A stretch of 64,000 nucleotides of DNA, taken from NCBI RefSeq assembly GCF_002285285.1, contig NZ_NSJF01000007.1, positions 53,417 to 117,416 on the forward strand, read 5' to 3'. Of this stretch, positions 19,711 to 27,953 are shown one piece after another (the first letter of the stretch is position 1; each line of letters begins with the position of its first letter). The notes under the pieces are model-generated. The model made no database searches. It worked only from the letters and a program-made list of their open reading frames with translations, and had not been told where the DNA came from. This DNA comes from Vandammella animalimorsus (GTDB lineage: Bacteria > Pseudomonadota > Gammaproteobacteria > Burkholderiales > Burkholderiaceae_C). Made by a program: the position numbers and the translations under genes.

Positions 19711-19911
19711 TTTGCATCTGCGCTCTGGCTAGTTCGCTGTCGCGCAGAAGCCTGTGGGCAGCGCGCGCCAGCGCCTGCCATGCAAGTCTTTGCGCACTGT
19801 CGATCCCCCACGCTGACTTTTTGCTGGCTTTGCGCAGAACTTTGAGTCTGGGGCGAAGAGATTTCGTCAAGAAGGTGCCAAAAAGCGTTTGTGGGCAGGG
19901 TTTGGGCTTTT

Positions 19912-20182
19912 TAGAGCGTGTGATGCACTTTGCGCCCCCCGCGAGAGCACCCCGGCGTGTGCAGTGCAAGGCGCCGTTTGCGCCGCAGCCTGACGGGCTG
20001 CAAGGAAACGGCAACGCCGCAATGCGCATGCCGAGGCGCTCTCCCTTCGGGCTGACCCCAAAACCATGCACTCGCCGCGTTGGCTCGCTTGCCAAGGCAG
20101 CCAGCCTTGGCCGCGCGCGCCGCCTTGCGATGACACGGTTTTGGGGCCAGCGCGGGGGGCGCAAAGTGCATCACACGCTCTA
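19912..20182. repeat. Family-3 element with 32-bp perfect terminal inverted repeats (271 bp)
   Basis: The two ends match perfectly over 32 bp when one is reverse-complemented; each starts TAGAGCGTGTGATGCACTTT and continues into a C-rich run. The 271-bp unit has no credible reading frame; its interior shows further GC-rich short palindromes. It lies between the DUF937 terminator and the gcdH leader. The same terminal heptamer TAGAGCG bounds a 247-bp segment at 46201-46447. This looks like a MITE-type element; no transposase is present. Confidence 0.85.
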
Positions 20183-20278
20183 GAATGCCAAACTTCAAAC
20201 CGTTGGTTGGGCCTCGCGCCTTTGCAGCGCCCCGGCCGGCGGCATTTTTTTGCAACGAACGATAAGGAGACTGACCGC

Positions 20279-21466
20279 ATGGCCGCCACCAAAGCCACTT
20301 TCAATTGGGAAGACCCGCTGCTGCTGGATGCACAGCTGAGCGAGGACGAGCGCCAGGTGCGCGATGCGGCCCGCGCCTATTGCCAGGAGCAGCTGGCGCC
20401 GCGTGTGCAGATGGCGTTTCGCAATGAGCAGACCGATCCGGGCATCTTCCGTGAAATGGGCTCCATTGGCCTATTGGGCGCGACCATCCCCGAGCAATAC
20501 GGAGGCGCGGGGCTGAACTACGTCAGCTACGGGCTGATTGCGCGCGAGGTCGAGCGCGTGGATTCGGGCTACCGCTCGATGATGAGCGTGCAGTCCTCGC
20601 TGGTGATGGTGCCCATCTACGAATTCGGCAATGAGGCCACGCGGCAGAAGTACCTGCCCAAGCTGGCCAGCGGCGAGTGGATCGGCTGCTTTGGCCTGAC
20701 CGAGCCCAACCACGGCTCCGACCCGGGCTCCATGCTCACGCGGGCCCGCAAAGTCGATGGCGGCTATTCGCTCACGGGCAACAAGATGTGGATCACCAAC
20801 AGCCCGATCGCCGATGTGTTCGTGGTCTGGGCCAAGGACGACGAAGGCCAGATCCGTGGCTTCGTGCTGGAAAAGGGTTGGAAGGGCCTGTCGGCGCCGG
20901 CCATCCACGGCAAGGTGGGGCTGCGCGCCTCCATCACCGGCGAGATCGTCATGGACGAGGTTTTCGTGCCGGAAGAAAACGCTTTTCCCGAGGTGCGCGG
21001 CCTCAAGGGGCCGTTCACCTGCCTGAACTCGGCGCGCTATGGCATTGCCTGGGGCGCGCTGGGCGCAGCCGAGGATTGCCTGCGCACCGCGCGCCAGTAC
21101 ACGCTGGACCGCAAGCAGTTCGGCCGCCCGCTGGCGGCCAATCAGCTGGTGCAGAAAAAGCTCGCCGACATGCTCAGCGAAATCCACATCGGCTTGCAGG
21201 CCTGCCTGCAGGTCGGCCGCCTCAAGGACGCAGGCCAGGCGCCGGTGGAGATCACCTCCATCATCAAGCGCAACTCTTGCGGCAAGGCGTTGGAGATTGC
21301 CCGCATGGCGCGCGACATGCTCGGCGGCAACGGCATCAGCGATGAATTTGGCGTGGCGCGCCATCTGGTCAACCTCGAAGTGGTCAATACCTACGAGGGC
21401 ACGCACGACGTACACGCGCTGATCCTGGGTCGCGCCATCACCGGCATTGCCGCGTTTGCCAACTGA
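20279..21466 (+). CDS. gcdH: Glutaryl-CoA dehydrogenase
   Basis: An FAD-dependent acyl-CoA dehydrogenase of 395 residues that oxidises and decarboxylates glutaryl-CoA to crotonyl-CoA in lysine, tryptophan and aromatic breakdown. The family-specific start ([25 protein letters not shown]), the FAD-site [17 protein letters not shown] and the catalytic glutamate in [20 protein letters not shown] are present. AAGGAG lies upstream of the ATG at 20279. It is followed 95 bp later by a CoA-transferase gene, a common partner that would activate glutarate. Confidence 0.95.
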   Translation: MAATKATFNWEDPLLLDAQLSEDERQVRDAARAYCQEQLAPRVQMAFRNEQTDPGIFREMGSIGLLGATIPEQYGGAGLNYVSYGLIAREVERVDSGYRSMMSVQSSLVMVPIYEFGNEATRQKYLPKLASGEWIGCFGLTEPNHGSDPGSMLTRARKVDGGYSLTGNKMWITNSPIADVFVVWAKDDEGQIRGFVLEKGWKGLSAPAIHGKVGLRASITGEIVMDEVFVPEENAFPEVRGLKGPFTCLNSARYGIAWGALGAAEDCLRTARQYTLDRKQFGRPLAANQLVQKKLADMLSEIHIGLQACLQVGRLKDAGQAPVEITSIIKRNSCGKALEIARMARDMLGGNGISDEFGVARHLVNLEVVNTYEGTHDVHALILGRAITGIAAFAN

Positions 21467-21506
21467 CATCTGCCGGGCCTGCGCTTGCCGCAGGCGCTGG
21501 TCGTTC

Positions 21507-21530
21507 CGGGCGGCGCAGGCCGCCCGTTTT
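21507..21530 (+). terminator. Hairpin with short T-tract between gcdH and the CoA-transferase
   Basis: CGGGCGG-CGCAGG-CCGCCCG at 21507-21526 followed by TTTTC looks like an intrinsic terminator or attenuator. It may uncouple the two genes in part. The stem is only 7 bp and the T-run only four bases. Confidence 0.55.
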
Positions 21531-21561
21531 CATTTCCTGCCCAACAAGGAAGGACTCCACC

Positions 21562-22782
21562 ATGACAGGCGCTCTCTCGCACATCCGCGTACTCGATCTC
21601 TCGCGCATCCTGGCCGGGCCCTGGGCCGGGCAACTGCTGGCCGACCTGGGCGCCGATGTTATCAAGGTCGAGCGCCCCGGCCAGGGCGATGACACGCGCC
21701 ACTGGGGGCCGCCCTGGGCGCAGGATGCGCAGGGCCAGGCCAGTGACACCGCCTCCTACTTCCTCTGCGCCAACCGCAACAAGCGCTCCATCGCCATCGA
21801 CATCACCCAGCCCGAGGGCCAGGCGTTGGTGCGCCAGCTGGCCGCCAAGGCCGACGTGCTGCTGGAGAACTACAAGGTCGGCGGGCTGAAAAAGTACGGG
21901 CTGGACTACGACAGCCTGGCTGCGCTCAACCCACGGCTGGTCTATTGCTCCATCACTGGCTTTGGCCAGACTGGCCCTTACGCGCCGCGCGCGGGCTACG
22001 ACTTTCTCATCCAGGGCCTGGGCGGCTTGATGAGCGTGACCGGCCGCCCCGATGGCGAGCCCGGCGGCGGGCCGATGAAGGTGGGCGTGGCGTTGACCGA
22101 CATCCTCACCGGCCTGTACGCCAGCAACGCCATCCTGGCCGCACTGGCCTGGCGCGAGCACAGCGGCCAGGGCCAGCACATCGACATGGCGCTGCTGGAC
22201 GTGCAGGTTGCCTGCCTGGCCAACCAGGCCCTGGGCCACCTGGCCACCGGCCAGGACCCGACCCGCCTGGGCAATGCCCACCCCAGCATCGTGCCCTACC
22301 AGGACTTCCCCACCGCCGACGGCCACATGATTCTGGCCATCGGCAACGACGGCCAGTTCCAGCGCTTTTGCGCCGAAGCGGGCGCGCCCGAGTTGGCCGC
22401 CGATGCGCGCTTTGCCAGCAACGCCCAGCGCGTGCAGCACCGCGACGCGCTCATCCCCTTGCTGCAAGCCCTCACCCGCCAGCGTAGCACCGCCCAGTGG
22501 ATTGCCGCGCTGGAGGCCAAGGCCGTGCCCTGCGGCCCCATCAATACGCTCTCGGGCGTGTTTGCCGATGCGCAAGTGCAGGCGCGCGGCATGGCCTTCA
22601 CGTTGCCCCATGCCCAGCTCGGCCAGGTGCCGCAGGTGGCCTGCCCGATCAAGCTCTCGGCCACGCCCGTGCAAAACCGCCATGCCCCGCCAGCCATTGG
22701 CCAGCACACCGAGGCCGTGCTGCAGGAGCTGGGCCTGGATGCCGCCGCCATTGCTGCGCTGCGCGAACGGGGCGTGGTGTGA
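21562..22782 (+). CDS. Class III (CaiB/BaiF) CoA-transferase, probably for glutarate
   Basis: The 406-residue product begins LSHIRVLDLSRILAGPWAGQLLADLGADVIKVERPGQGDDTR, the hallmark of family III CoA-transferases, and holds the catalytic Asp in the GGLMSVTGRPDGEPGGGPMKVGVALTDILTG region. These enzymes move CoA between carboxylic acids without ATP. Its position after gcdH, as in the human SUGCT/GCDH logic and in many Burkholderiales, suggests succinyl- or acetyl-CoA:glutarate transfer. Substrate is inferred from context only. Confidence 0.9.
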   Translation: MTGALSHIRVLDLSRILAGPWAGQLLADLGADVIKVERPGQGDDTRHWGPPWAQDAQGQASDTASYFLCANRNKRSIAIDITQPEGQALVRQLAAKADVLLENYKVGGLKKYGLDYDSLAALNPRLVYCSITGFGQTGPYAPRAGYDFLIQGLGGLMSVTGRPDGEPGGGPMKVGVALTDILTGLYASNAILAALAWREHSGQGQHIDMALLDVQVACLANQALGHLATGQDPTRLGNAHPSIVPYQDFPTADGHMILAIGNDGQFQRFCAEAGAPELAADARFASNAQRVQHRDALIPLLQALTRQRSTAQWIAALEAKAVPCGPINTLSGVFADAQVQARGMAFTLPHAQLGQVPQVACPIKLSATPVQNRHAPPAIGQHTEAVLQELGLDAAAIAALRERGVV

Positions 22783-22848
22783 TCGAGTGTGTGTGAGCTG
22801 GGTGGGTGAGCCAAGGCCACAGCCATAATTTTTGAAACCCGGAGTCCG

Positions 22849-24405
22849 ATGATGAACAAGCCCCTTCGCCCTGGCCCGGCCGCAGGGCCGGACAAGCCCG
22901 ACGCGCGGCGCTGGCTGGCGCTGGCGGTGCTCTCCAGCGCGTTGCTGCTCATCGTCATCGACATGACGGTGCTCTACACCGCCTTGCCCATCCTCACGCA
23001 CGAGCTGCGCGCCAGCGCGGCGCAAAAGCTGTGGATCGTCAACATGTACCCGCTGGTGGTGGCCGGCCTGCTGCCGGGCACGGGCACGCTGGGCGACCGC
23101 TTGGGCCACCGGCGGGTGTTTGCGGCCGGGCTGGCGCTGTTTGGCCTGGCCTCGGTGTGGGCCGCGTACTCGCCCAGCGCGGCCTCGTTGATTGCCGCGC
23201 GCGCTGCGCTGGCTTGCGGTGCGGCGTTGATGATGCCCGCCACGCTGGCGCTGATCCGCCTGACGTTTGTCGATGAGCGCGAGCGCGGTCTGGCCATTGG
23301 CATCTGGGCCTCCGTTGCTTCGGGCGGCGCGGCGTTGGGGCCGGTGCTGGGGGGCTTTTTGCTCACGCGGTTTTGGTGGGGTTCGGCCTTTCTCATCAAT
23401 GTGCCGGTGGTGCTGCTCAGCCTGGGGCTGGTGTTTGCCGTCATCGGCCCCGATCGTCAGCGCCAGGGCGCAGGCCAGGCTCGCGCTGTGTGGGATTGGC
23501 CCAGCTCGCTGCTGGCCTTGCTGGGCATGCTGGGGCTGACCTATGCCATCCAGGCTGCTGCCCAGCTGCGCCCGCCCTGGGCGCAGCTGGCGCTGGCTGC
23601 GGTCGTGGGGCTGGCGCTGCTGTGGCTGTTCGTGCGGCGCCAGCAGCGCATCTCCCATCCGTTGATCGACTTTTCCCTGCTGCGCCTGCCTGGGCTTGGC
23701 AGCGGCGTGGCAGCGGCGCTGATGTGCTCCATCGCCTTCATCGGTTTCCAGCTCGTATTCAGCCAATGGCTGCAACTGGTGCGCGCGCTCAGCCCCTTGC
23801 AGGCCGGGCTGTACATGTTGCCCATGGCCCTGGCCTCATTCGTCGCCGGGCCGCTGGCGGGCGCGCTGGCCGGGCGGGGCGGGCCGCGCGCCGTCATCCT
23901 CGGCGGCATGGCGGTGTGCATGGCCGGGCTGCTGGGCACGCTGGCGCTTTATCAGGGCATGGGCTGGCCGCTGGTGGTGGCCTTGGCATTGCTGGGCGGC
24001 GGCTATGGCGTGGCGGTGACGGGGGCCTCATCGGCCATCATGCTTGGCGCGCCCGAGGACAAGGCCGGCATGGCCGCGTCGATGGAGGAAGTCTCCTACG
24101 AGCTGGGCGGCCTGCTGGGCGTGGCGCTGCTGGGCAGCCTGATGACGGCGGTGTACGCCGCCAGCCTGCATTTGCCCGATGCGCCCGCATACGCCGCCCT
24201 GCCGCAGATTTACGACAGTCTGGATGAGGCGCGCCTGGCCGCCGAAACCTTGCCAGCGCCCTGGGCGGATGCGCTGCAGCAAGCGGCCAGCGCCGCGTTC
24301 GAGCGCGCCTTTGTGGCCGTGGCCAGCGCCAGCGCCGCGCTGCTGGCCGCCACCTTGCTGGCGCTGTGGCTGTGGCGGCCCGCGCTGCCGGCTGACAGCG
24401 CTTAG
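22849..24405 (+). CDS. MFS transporter, DHA2 (14-helix) family, SmvA-like
   Basis: A 518-residue integral membrane protein with about 14 hydrophobic helices. The motif TGTLGDRLGHRR between helices 2 and 3 (motif A), the LIVIDMTVLYTALP start of helix 1 (motif D1) and the GGAALGPVLGGFLL motif C mark a drug:proton antiporter of the DHA2 group, close to SmvA. It probably exports toxic cations or disinfectants. ATG codons at 22849 and 22852 are both possible. Its TAG stop is supplied by the first bases of the repeat element that follows. Confidence 0.9.
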   Translation: MMNKPLRPGPAAGPDKPDARRWLALAVLSSALLLIVIDMTVLYTALPILTHELRASAAQKLWIVNMYPLVVAGLLPGTGTLGDRLGHRRVFAAGLALFGLASVWAAYSPSAASLIAARAALACGAALMMPATLALIRLTFVDERERGLAIGIWASVASGGAALGPVLGGFLLTRFWWGSAFLINVPVVLLSLGLVFAVIGPDRQRQGAGQARAVWDWPSSLLALLGMLGLTYAIQAAAQLRPPWAQLALAAVVGLALLWLFVRRQQRISHPLIDFSLLRLPGLGSGVAAALMCSIAFIGFQLVFSQWLQLVRALSPLQAGLYMLPMALASFVAGPLAGALAGRGGPRAVILGGMAVCMAGLLGTLALYQGMGWPLVVALALLGGGYGVAVTGASSAIMLGAPEDKAGMAASMEEVSYELGGLLGVALLGSLMTAVYAASLHLPDAPAYAALPQIYDSLDEARLAAETLPAPWADALQQAASAAFERAFVAVASASAALLAATLLALWLWRPALPADSA

Positions 24406-24559
24406 CAGGCTGCTGAAATACTGCCGAAGATGGGCGAAAAACATCCAACAGATGCCCTCAGTTCCCCTTCGCCGACCATAAATCAACGACTTACGATGGC
24501 TTGAGGCGGCAAGTCTGGGGCTTTTCCGCCTGTCGATTCAGTATTTCAGCAGCCTGTTA
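24403..24559. repeat. Family-2 MITE-like element, copy A (157 bp)
   Basis: Bounded by 21-bp terminal inverted repeats: the right end is the complement of TAACAGGCTGCTGAAATACT, and the left end has one substitution (TAGCAGG). The reverse complement of this element aligns with 60541-60698 over its whole length, with shared interior blocks such as CCATAAATCA and TGAGGCGGCAAGTCTGG. It has no credible reading frame. It fills the gap between the converging MFS and acyltransferase genes. Confidence 0.9.
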
Positions 24560-24571
24560 GGGCCTGGCGCT

Positions 24572-25663
24572 TCAGGCGCTTTGCGTGGGCAGCAGGCGCT
24601 GCGTCCAGCGGTGCAGCGGGCGCTCGATCCAGCGGTGGTACAGCCAGGCGGCGGCGATGCACAGCAGTAGGTAGCTCAGCAGGCTGAGTTTGCCGCCGGC
24701 GATCCAAAGCAGCCCGGGGATCTTGGGGAACCACAGCCCGTAGAGGATGACCAGCAGCGGGATGTGCAGCAGATACAGCGCGTAGGAGGCATCGCCCAGG
24801 CGCTGCATGCCCCGCAGCAGCCAGTGGCGTCCGGCCGGCAAAATGGCCGCCAGCGCCACCAGACCCAGCGAGGCCGTGCCAAAGCACAGCACGCGCTCTG
24901 GGTAATAGAGAAAGGCGGCCATGCCCACGCCCTGCAGGCCGCCCCACTTCTGGTACCAGACGCTGGCGGCGATGGCGCACAGCGTCAACAGCAGCCAGGG
25001 CAGTACCGGCTGGCGCGGAAAACGATGCAGGTATTCGCTGAGCAGGAAACCGGCCAGAAACTCCAGCACCAGCGGCGAGGTCAGAAAGACCTGCGGCAAA
25101 AAGGCCAGGCCGTCGTAGTGCTGCGGCAAGTACATGCCGGCGCGGTGCGCCAGCAGCACGAAGACGGCCAGCGCCACAAACAGCAGCCCCATGACGAGCG
25201 CGGCATGGCGGCGCGTGAGGCAGAGCATCAGGCCAACCAGCAAGTAGAAATACAGCTCGTAGCTCAGCGTCCATGAGACATTGAGCAGGTAGTGTTGCTG
25301 CGGCAGCAGCAGAAAGGATCCCAGGCGGCTGATCTCTGGCCCCTGGAAGATGCCCAGCCAGATGCTCAAGCCCAGCGTGAGGAAGAAGGCTGGCCAGTAG
25401 CCGGTGTAAATGCGCAGAAAGCGCCGCAGCGTAAAACGCATGCCGCTGGCCAGGCCGGGTTGCAGGCCGCGCGTGGTCTGGGCCATGATGAAGCCGCTGA
25501 TGACGAAGAAAATGTCCACGCCGGCAAAACCGTAGCGGGAAATCTCGGTGAACCAGGCCGGGATGCTGGCGTAGTGCGCCGGGTGGATGTTGGGCGGCAG
25601 CGTGTGGTGCATGACCACCAGAAAAGCGGCCACGAAACGCAGGGCTTGGATGTTGTGGATCAT
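24572..25663 (-). CDS. Acyltransferase-3 family membrane protein (OafA/YrhL type)
   Basis: The 363-residue protein starts MIHNIQALRFVAAFLVVMHHTLPP, with the conserved first helix and His of the acyltransferase-3 family, then YGFAGVDIFFVISGFIMAQTT and about ten hydrophobic helices. Such proteins O-acylate surface polysaccharides or lipid A/O-antigen from the cytoplasmic side. A longer reading to 25822 exists but adds a non-conserved basic tail; the ATG at 25663 gives the family start. It is divergent from tamA; no polysaccharide genes are adjacent, so the acceptor is unknown. A second such gene lies at 41834-42949. Confidence 0.88.
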   Translation of the reverse strand: MIHNIQALRFVAAFLVVMHHTLPPNIHPAHYASIPAWFTEISRYGFAGVDIFFVISGFIMAQTTRGLQPGLASGMRFTLRRFLRIYTGYWPAFFLTLGLSIWLGIFQGPEISRLGSFLLLPQQHYLLNVSWTLSYELYFYLLVGLMLCLTRRHAALVMGLLFVALAVFVLLAHRAGMYLPQHYDGLAFLPQVFLTSPLVLEFLAGFLLSEYLHRFPRQPVLPWLLLTLCAIAASVWYQKWGGLQGVGMAAFLYYPERVLCFGTASLGLVALAAILPAGRHWLLRGMQRLGDASYALYLLHIPLLVILYGLWFPKIPGLLWIAGGKLSLLSYLLLCIAAAWLYHRWIERPLHRWTQRLLPTQSA

Positions 25664-25787
25664 TGGGCGGGTTCTGGGCCGGCTGCGGGTGCTGGGGATG
25701 GCGGACATTATCGCGTTGCGAATGGGGTTCACTTCCTTCGCACAGGCCCTTTGCCGGGCGCGGCCGCATGCCCGGGTGGCCAGTGTC

Positions 25788-25793
25788 AGAATA
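25788..25793 (+). promoter_or_regulatory. Candidate -10 box in the tamA/acyltransferase divergent region
   Basis: AGAATA within GTGTCAGAATACGGGG sits about 10 bp before the tamA ATG in the 137-bp divergent intergenic region (25664-25800). The closeness to the start codon would give a very short leader, and the -35 match is poor, so this is a weak call. Confidence 0.25.
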
Positions 25794-25800
25794 CGGGGCC

Positions 25801-27891
25801 ATGAAAGGTGTATTTTTTTCACGGGGCGCTCAGGCCAGCGTGCAGCGCTGGGCTTGCTTGCCCCTGACAGGCGTCGCTGCGCTGGTGTTGACAGCGTGTG
25901 GCGCGCTGTCTGAGCAGCCGCGGCAGGCCCAGACGGAAGGTGTCGCAGCCCAGGCCGTGCCTGCAGGCGCTGCCGCAGAGGCCTTCAGCCCACCCGCCGC
26001 CCAGCGCCGCAGCAGCGGCGCCGAAGCGATGACCGATGCGACCATGGACGCAGCCCAAGGCAGTGCCCAGCCTGCCGCCGATGCTGCCGCAGGCGGCGCT
26101 ACGGATGTGGCGGCCGATGCGGCCGACGATGCAGCTGCCGACGATGCCGAGCTGCAGCAGGGCGCGCAGGCGCCACTGTCTTTTACGGTGCAGGTGCGCA
26201 GCAGCCAGCGCGACATTGCCAAGCACTTGGAGCGCCACCTGGCGTTGCAACGCTATGTGCATTTCCCGGATTTGCGCGAGCTGGAGTTCAACCGGCTGAT
26301 GGCCGAGGCCGACACCAATGCGCGCGATTTGCTCGCTGCGCTGGGGTATTTCAATCCACAGCTGGAGCTGCGCGTGGAGCAAGGCCAGGAGCAGGCGCCG
26401 CGCCGCATCGTGATCGAGGTCGATCCGGGGCCGCAGACCACGGTGGCCAGCCACCGCATCGAATTTGCCGAGCCCATGGCCAGCGATGCCCAGGCCCAGC
26501 CGCAGCGCGAGCGCATTGAGCGGCGCTGGTCGCTCAAGCCGGGCGATGCCTTCACGCAGTCGGCTTGGGACAGCGCCAAGAGCGAGGGGCTGCGCGTGCT
26601 GCAGCGCCGGCGCTACCCGACGGCGCAGATCGCCCACAGCCAGGCGCGCATTGACGCCGATGACAACCGCGCCACCCTGCACGTGGCCTATGACGCCGGC
26701 CCCTTGTACCGCTTTGGCCAGCTCAAGCTCACCGGCGTGCAGCGCTACGACGCCGAGGGCATTCGCAACATCGTGCGCCTGCCCCTCGGCGCAGACTACA
26801 GCGAGGACGTGCTGCTCGACGCCCAGCAGCGCCTGGCCAGCAGCGGTTATTTCGAGTCGGCATTTCTGATGCTCGACACCGAAAACAGCGACCCCGAAAA
26901 CGCCACGGTGATTGCGCAGCTGCGCGAGGCCAAGCTGCAAAAGGCCGTGTTCGGCCTGGGCCTGAGCACCGATGCCGGGCCGCGCCTGTCGTTCGACCAC
27001 ACACACAACCGGCTTTGGCCGCTGGGCTGGCGCGCGCTCAGCCAAATCGCGCTGGACGCCAAGAACCAGAAGGCTTCGACCCAGTGGACGGCCATGCCCA
27101 ACCGCGCCGGTTGGTCGTGGTACATGGGCGCGGCGCTGGAGCGCGCCGATGCCGGCGATTTCAAGTCCCAAAGCCTGGCGCTGGTGGGCGGGCGCAGCAA
27201 GTCCGTGGGCCACATCGAGCGGCGCTACTACCTGCAGTACGACATGGGCCGGCTCGAAGGCGGCGATGCGCCGGGCAGCGCATCGGCGCTGATGGCCAAT
27301 TACGCCTGGACCGGGCGCTACTTCAACAACGACAGCAACCCCACGCGCGGCTACGGCCTGGGCGCGCAGGCTGGCCTGGGCATGACGCTGACGCCCTCGC
27401 AAGACCCCTTCCTGCGCCTGCACCTGCGCGGCATGTACTTCTGGCCCATGGGCGAGCGCAATGCCGCAGGGCGCCGCAGCCGCCTGGCGCTGCGCGGCGA
27501 GCTGGGCGCGGTGCTGGCCGATGACGATGTGGAAATCCCGCCAGCGCTGCTGTTTCTCACCGGCGGCGACACCACGGTGCGCGGCTACAGCTATCACAGC
27601 ATCGGCACCCGCTCGCTGGCGGGCAAGCTCTACGGCGGGCGCTACATGGGCATTGGCAGCCTGGAGTGGCAGCGCCCCATCACGCTCATGGGCAACAGCG
27701 CCGATTGGGAGCACGCCGTGTTTCTCGACATGGGCACGGTGGCCGATCACTCCGGCCGCTCCGCGCTTTACACCGGCCTGGGCACGGGCATCCGCTGGAA
27801 CAGCCCTGTTGGCCCCATGCAGGCAGACATCGCCTACGGCTTGAAAAAGCAGCAGCTGCGCTTGCACCTGCGCATGGGCTTTACTTTCTGA
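25801..27891 (+). CDS. tamA: Translocation and assembly module subunit TamA
   Basis: TamA is an Omp85-family outer-membrane barrel which with TamB helps insert some outer-membrane proteins and move phospholipids. The 696-residue protein has a signal region ending in a lipobox-like VLTACG (Cys 33), an Ala/Asp-rich linker (about residues 40-115), POTRA domains (FTVQVRSSQRDIAKHLERHL; RIVIEVDPGPQTTVASHRIEF; LYRFGQLKLTGVQRYD) and a C-terminal barrel with GGDTTVRGYSYHSIG, the conserved VRGY loop. The protein ends in Phe, as outer-membrane barrels do. tamB follows 62 bp downstream. The lipobox and linker are unusual for TamA. Confidence 0.93.
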   Translation: MKGVFFSRGAQASVQRWACLPLTGVAALVLTACGALSEQPRQAQTEGVAAQAVPAGAAAEAFSPPAAQRRSSGAEAMTDATMDAAQGSAQPAADAAAGGATDVAADAADDAAADDAELQQGAQAPLSFTVQVRSSQRDIAKHLERHLALQRYVHFPDLRELEFNRLMAEADTNARDLLAALGYFNPQLELRVEQGQEQAPRRIVIEVDPGPQTTVASHRIEFAEPMASDAQAQPQRERIERRWSLKPGDAFTQSAWDSAKSEGLRVLQRRRYPTAQIAHSQARIDADDNRATLHVAYDAGPLYRFGQLKLTGVQRYDAEGIRNIVRLPLGADYSEDVLLDAQQRLASSGYFESAFLMLDTENSDPENATVIAQLREAKLQKAVFGLGLSTDAGPRLSFDHTHNRLWPLGWRALSQIALDAKNQKASTQWTAMPNRAGWSWYMGAALERADAGDFKSQSLALVGGRSKSVGHIERRYYLQYDMGRLEGGDAPGSASALMANYAWTGRYFNNDSNPTRGYGLGAQAGLGMTLTPSQDPFLRLHLRGMYFWPMGERNAAGRRSRLALRGELGAVLADDDVEIPPALLFLTGGDTTVRGYSYHSIGTRSLAGKLYGGRYMGIGSLEWQRPITLMGNSADWEHAVFLDMGTVADHSGRSALYTGLGTGIRWNSPVGPMQADIAYGLKKQQLRLHLRMGFTF

Positions 27892-27953
27892 ACAAGCGGC
27901 GCAGCGCGGCGCATGGCCCAGGGCCACGCCACGCTGCGCCGCCTGGCGCTTGA

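Noticed and set aside
19668..20183. 171-codon frame across the terminator and the family-3 element
   Set aside because: It crosses a strong terminator hairpin and a palindromic element; the translation has no domain.
21391..23775. 794-codon minus-strand frame
   Set aside because: It runs opposite the CoA-transferase and MFS genes, both of which are clear families on the plus strand.
25819..27927. 702-codon minus-strand frame
   Set aside because: It is antisense to tamA, which shows clear POTRA and barrel motifs.
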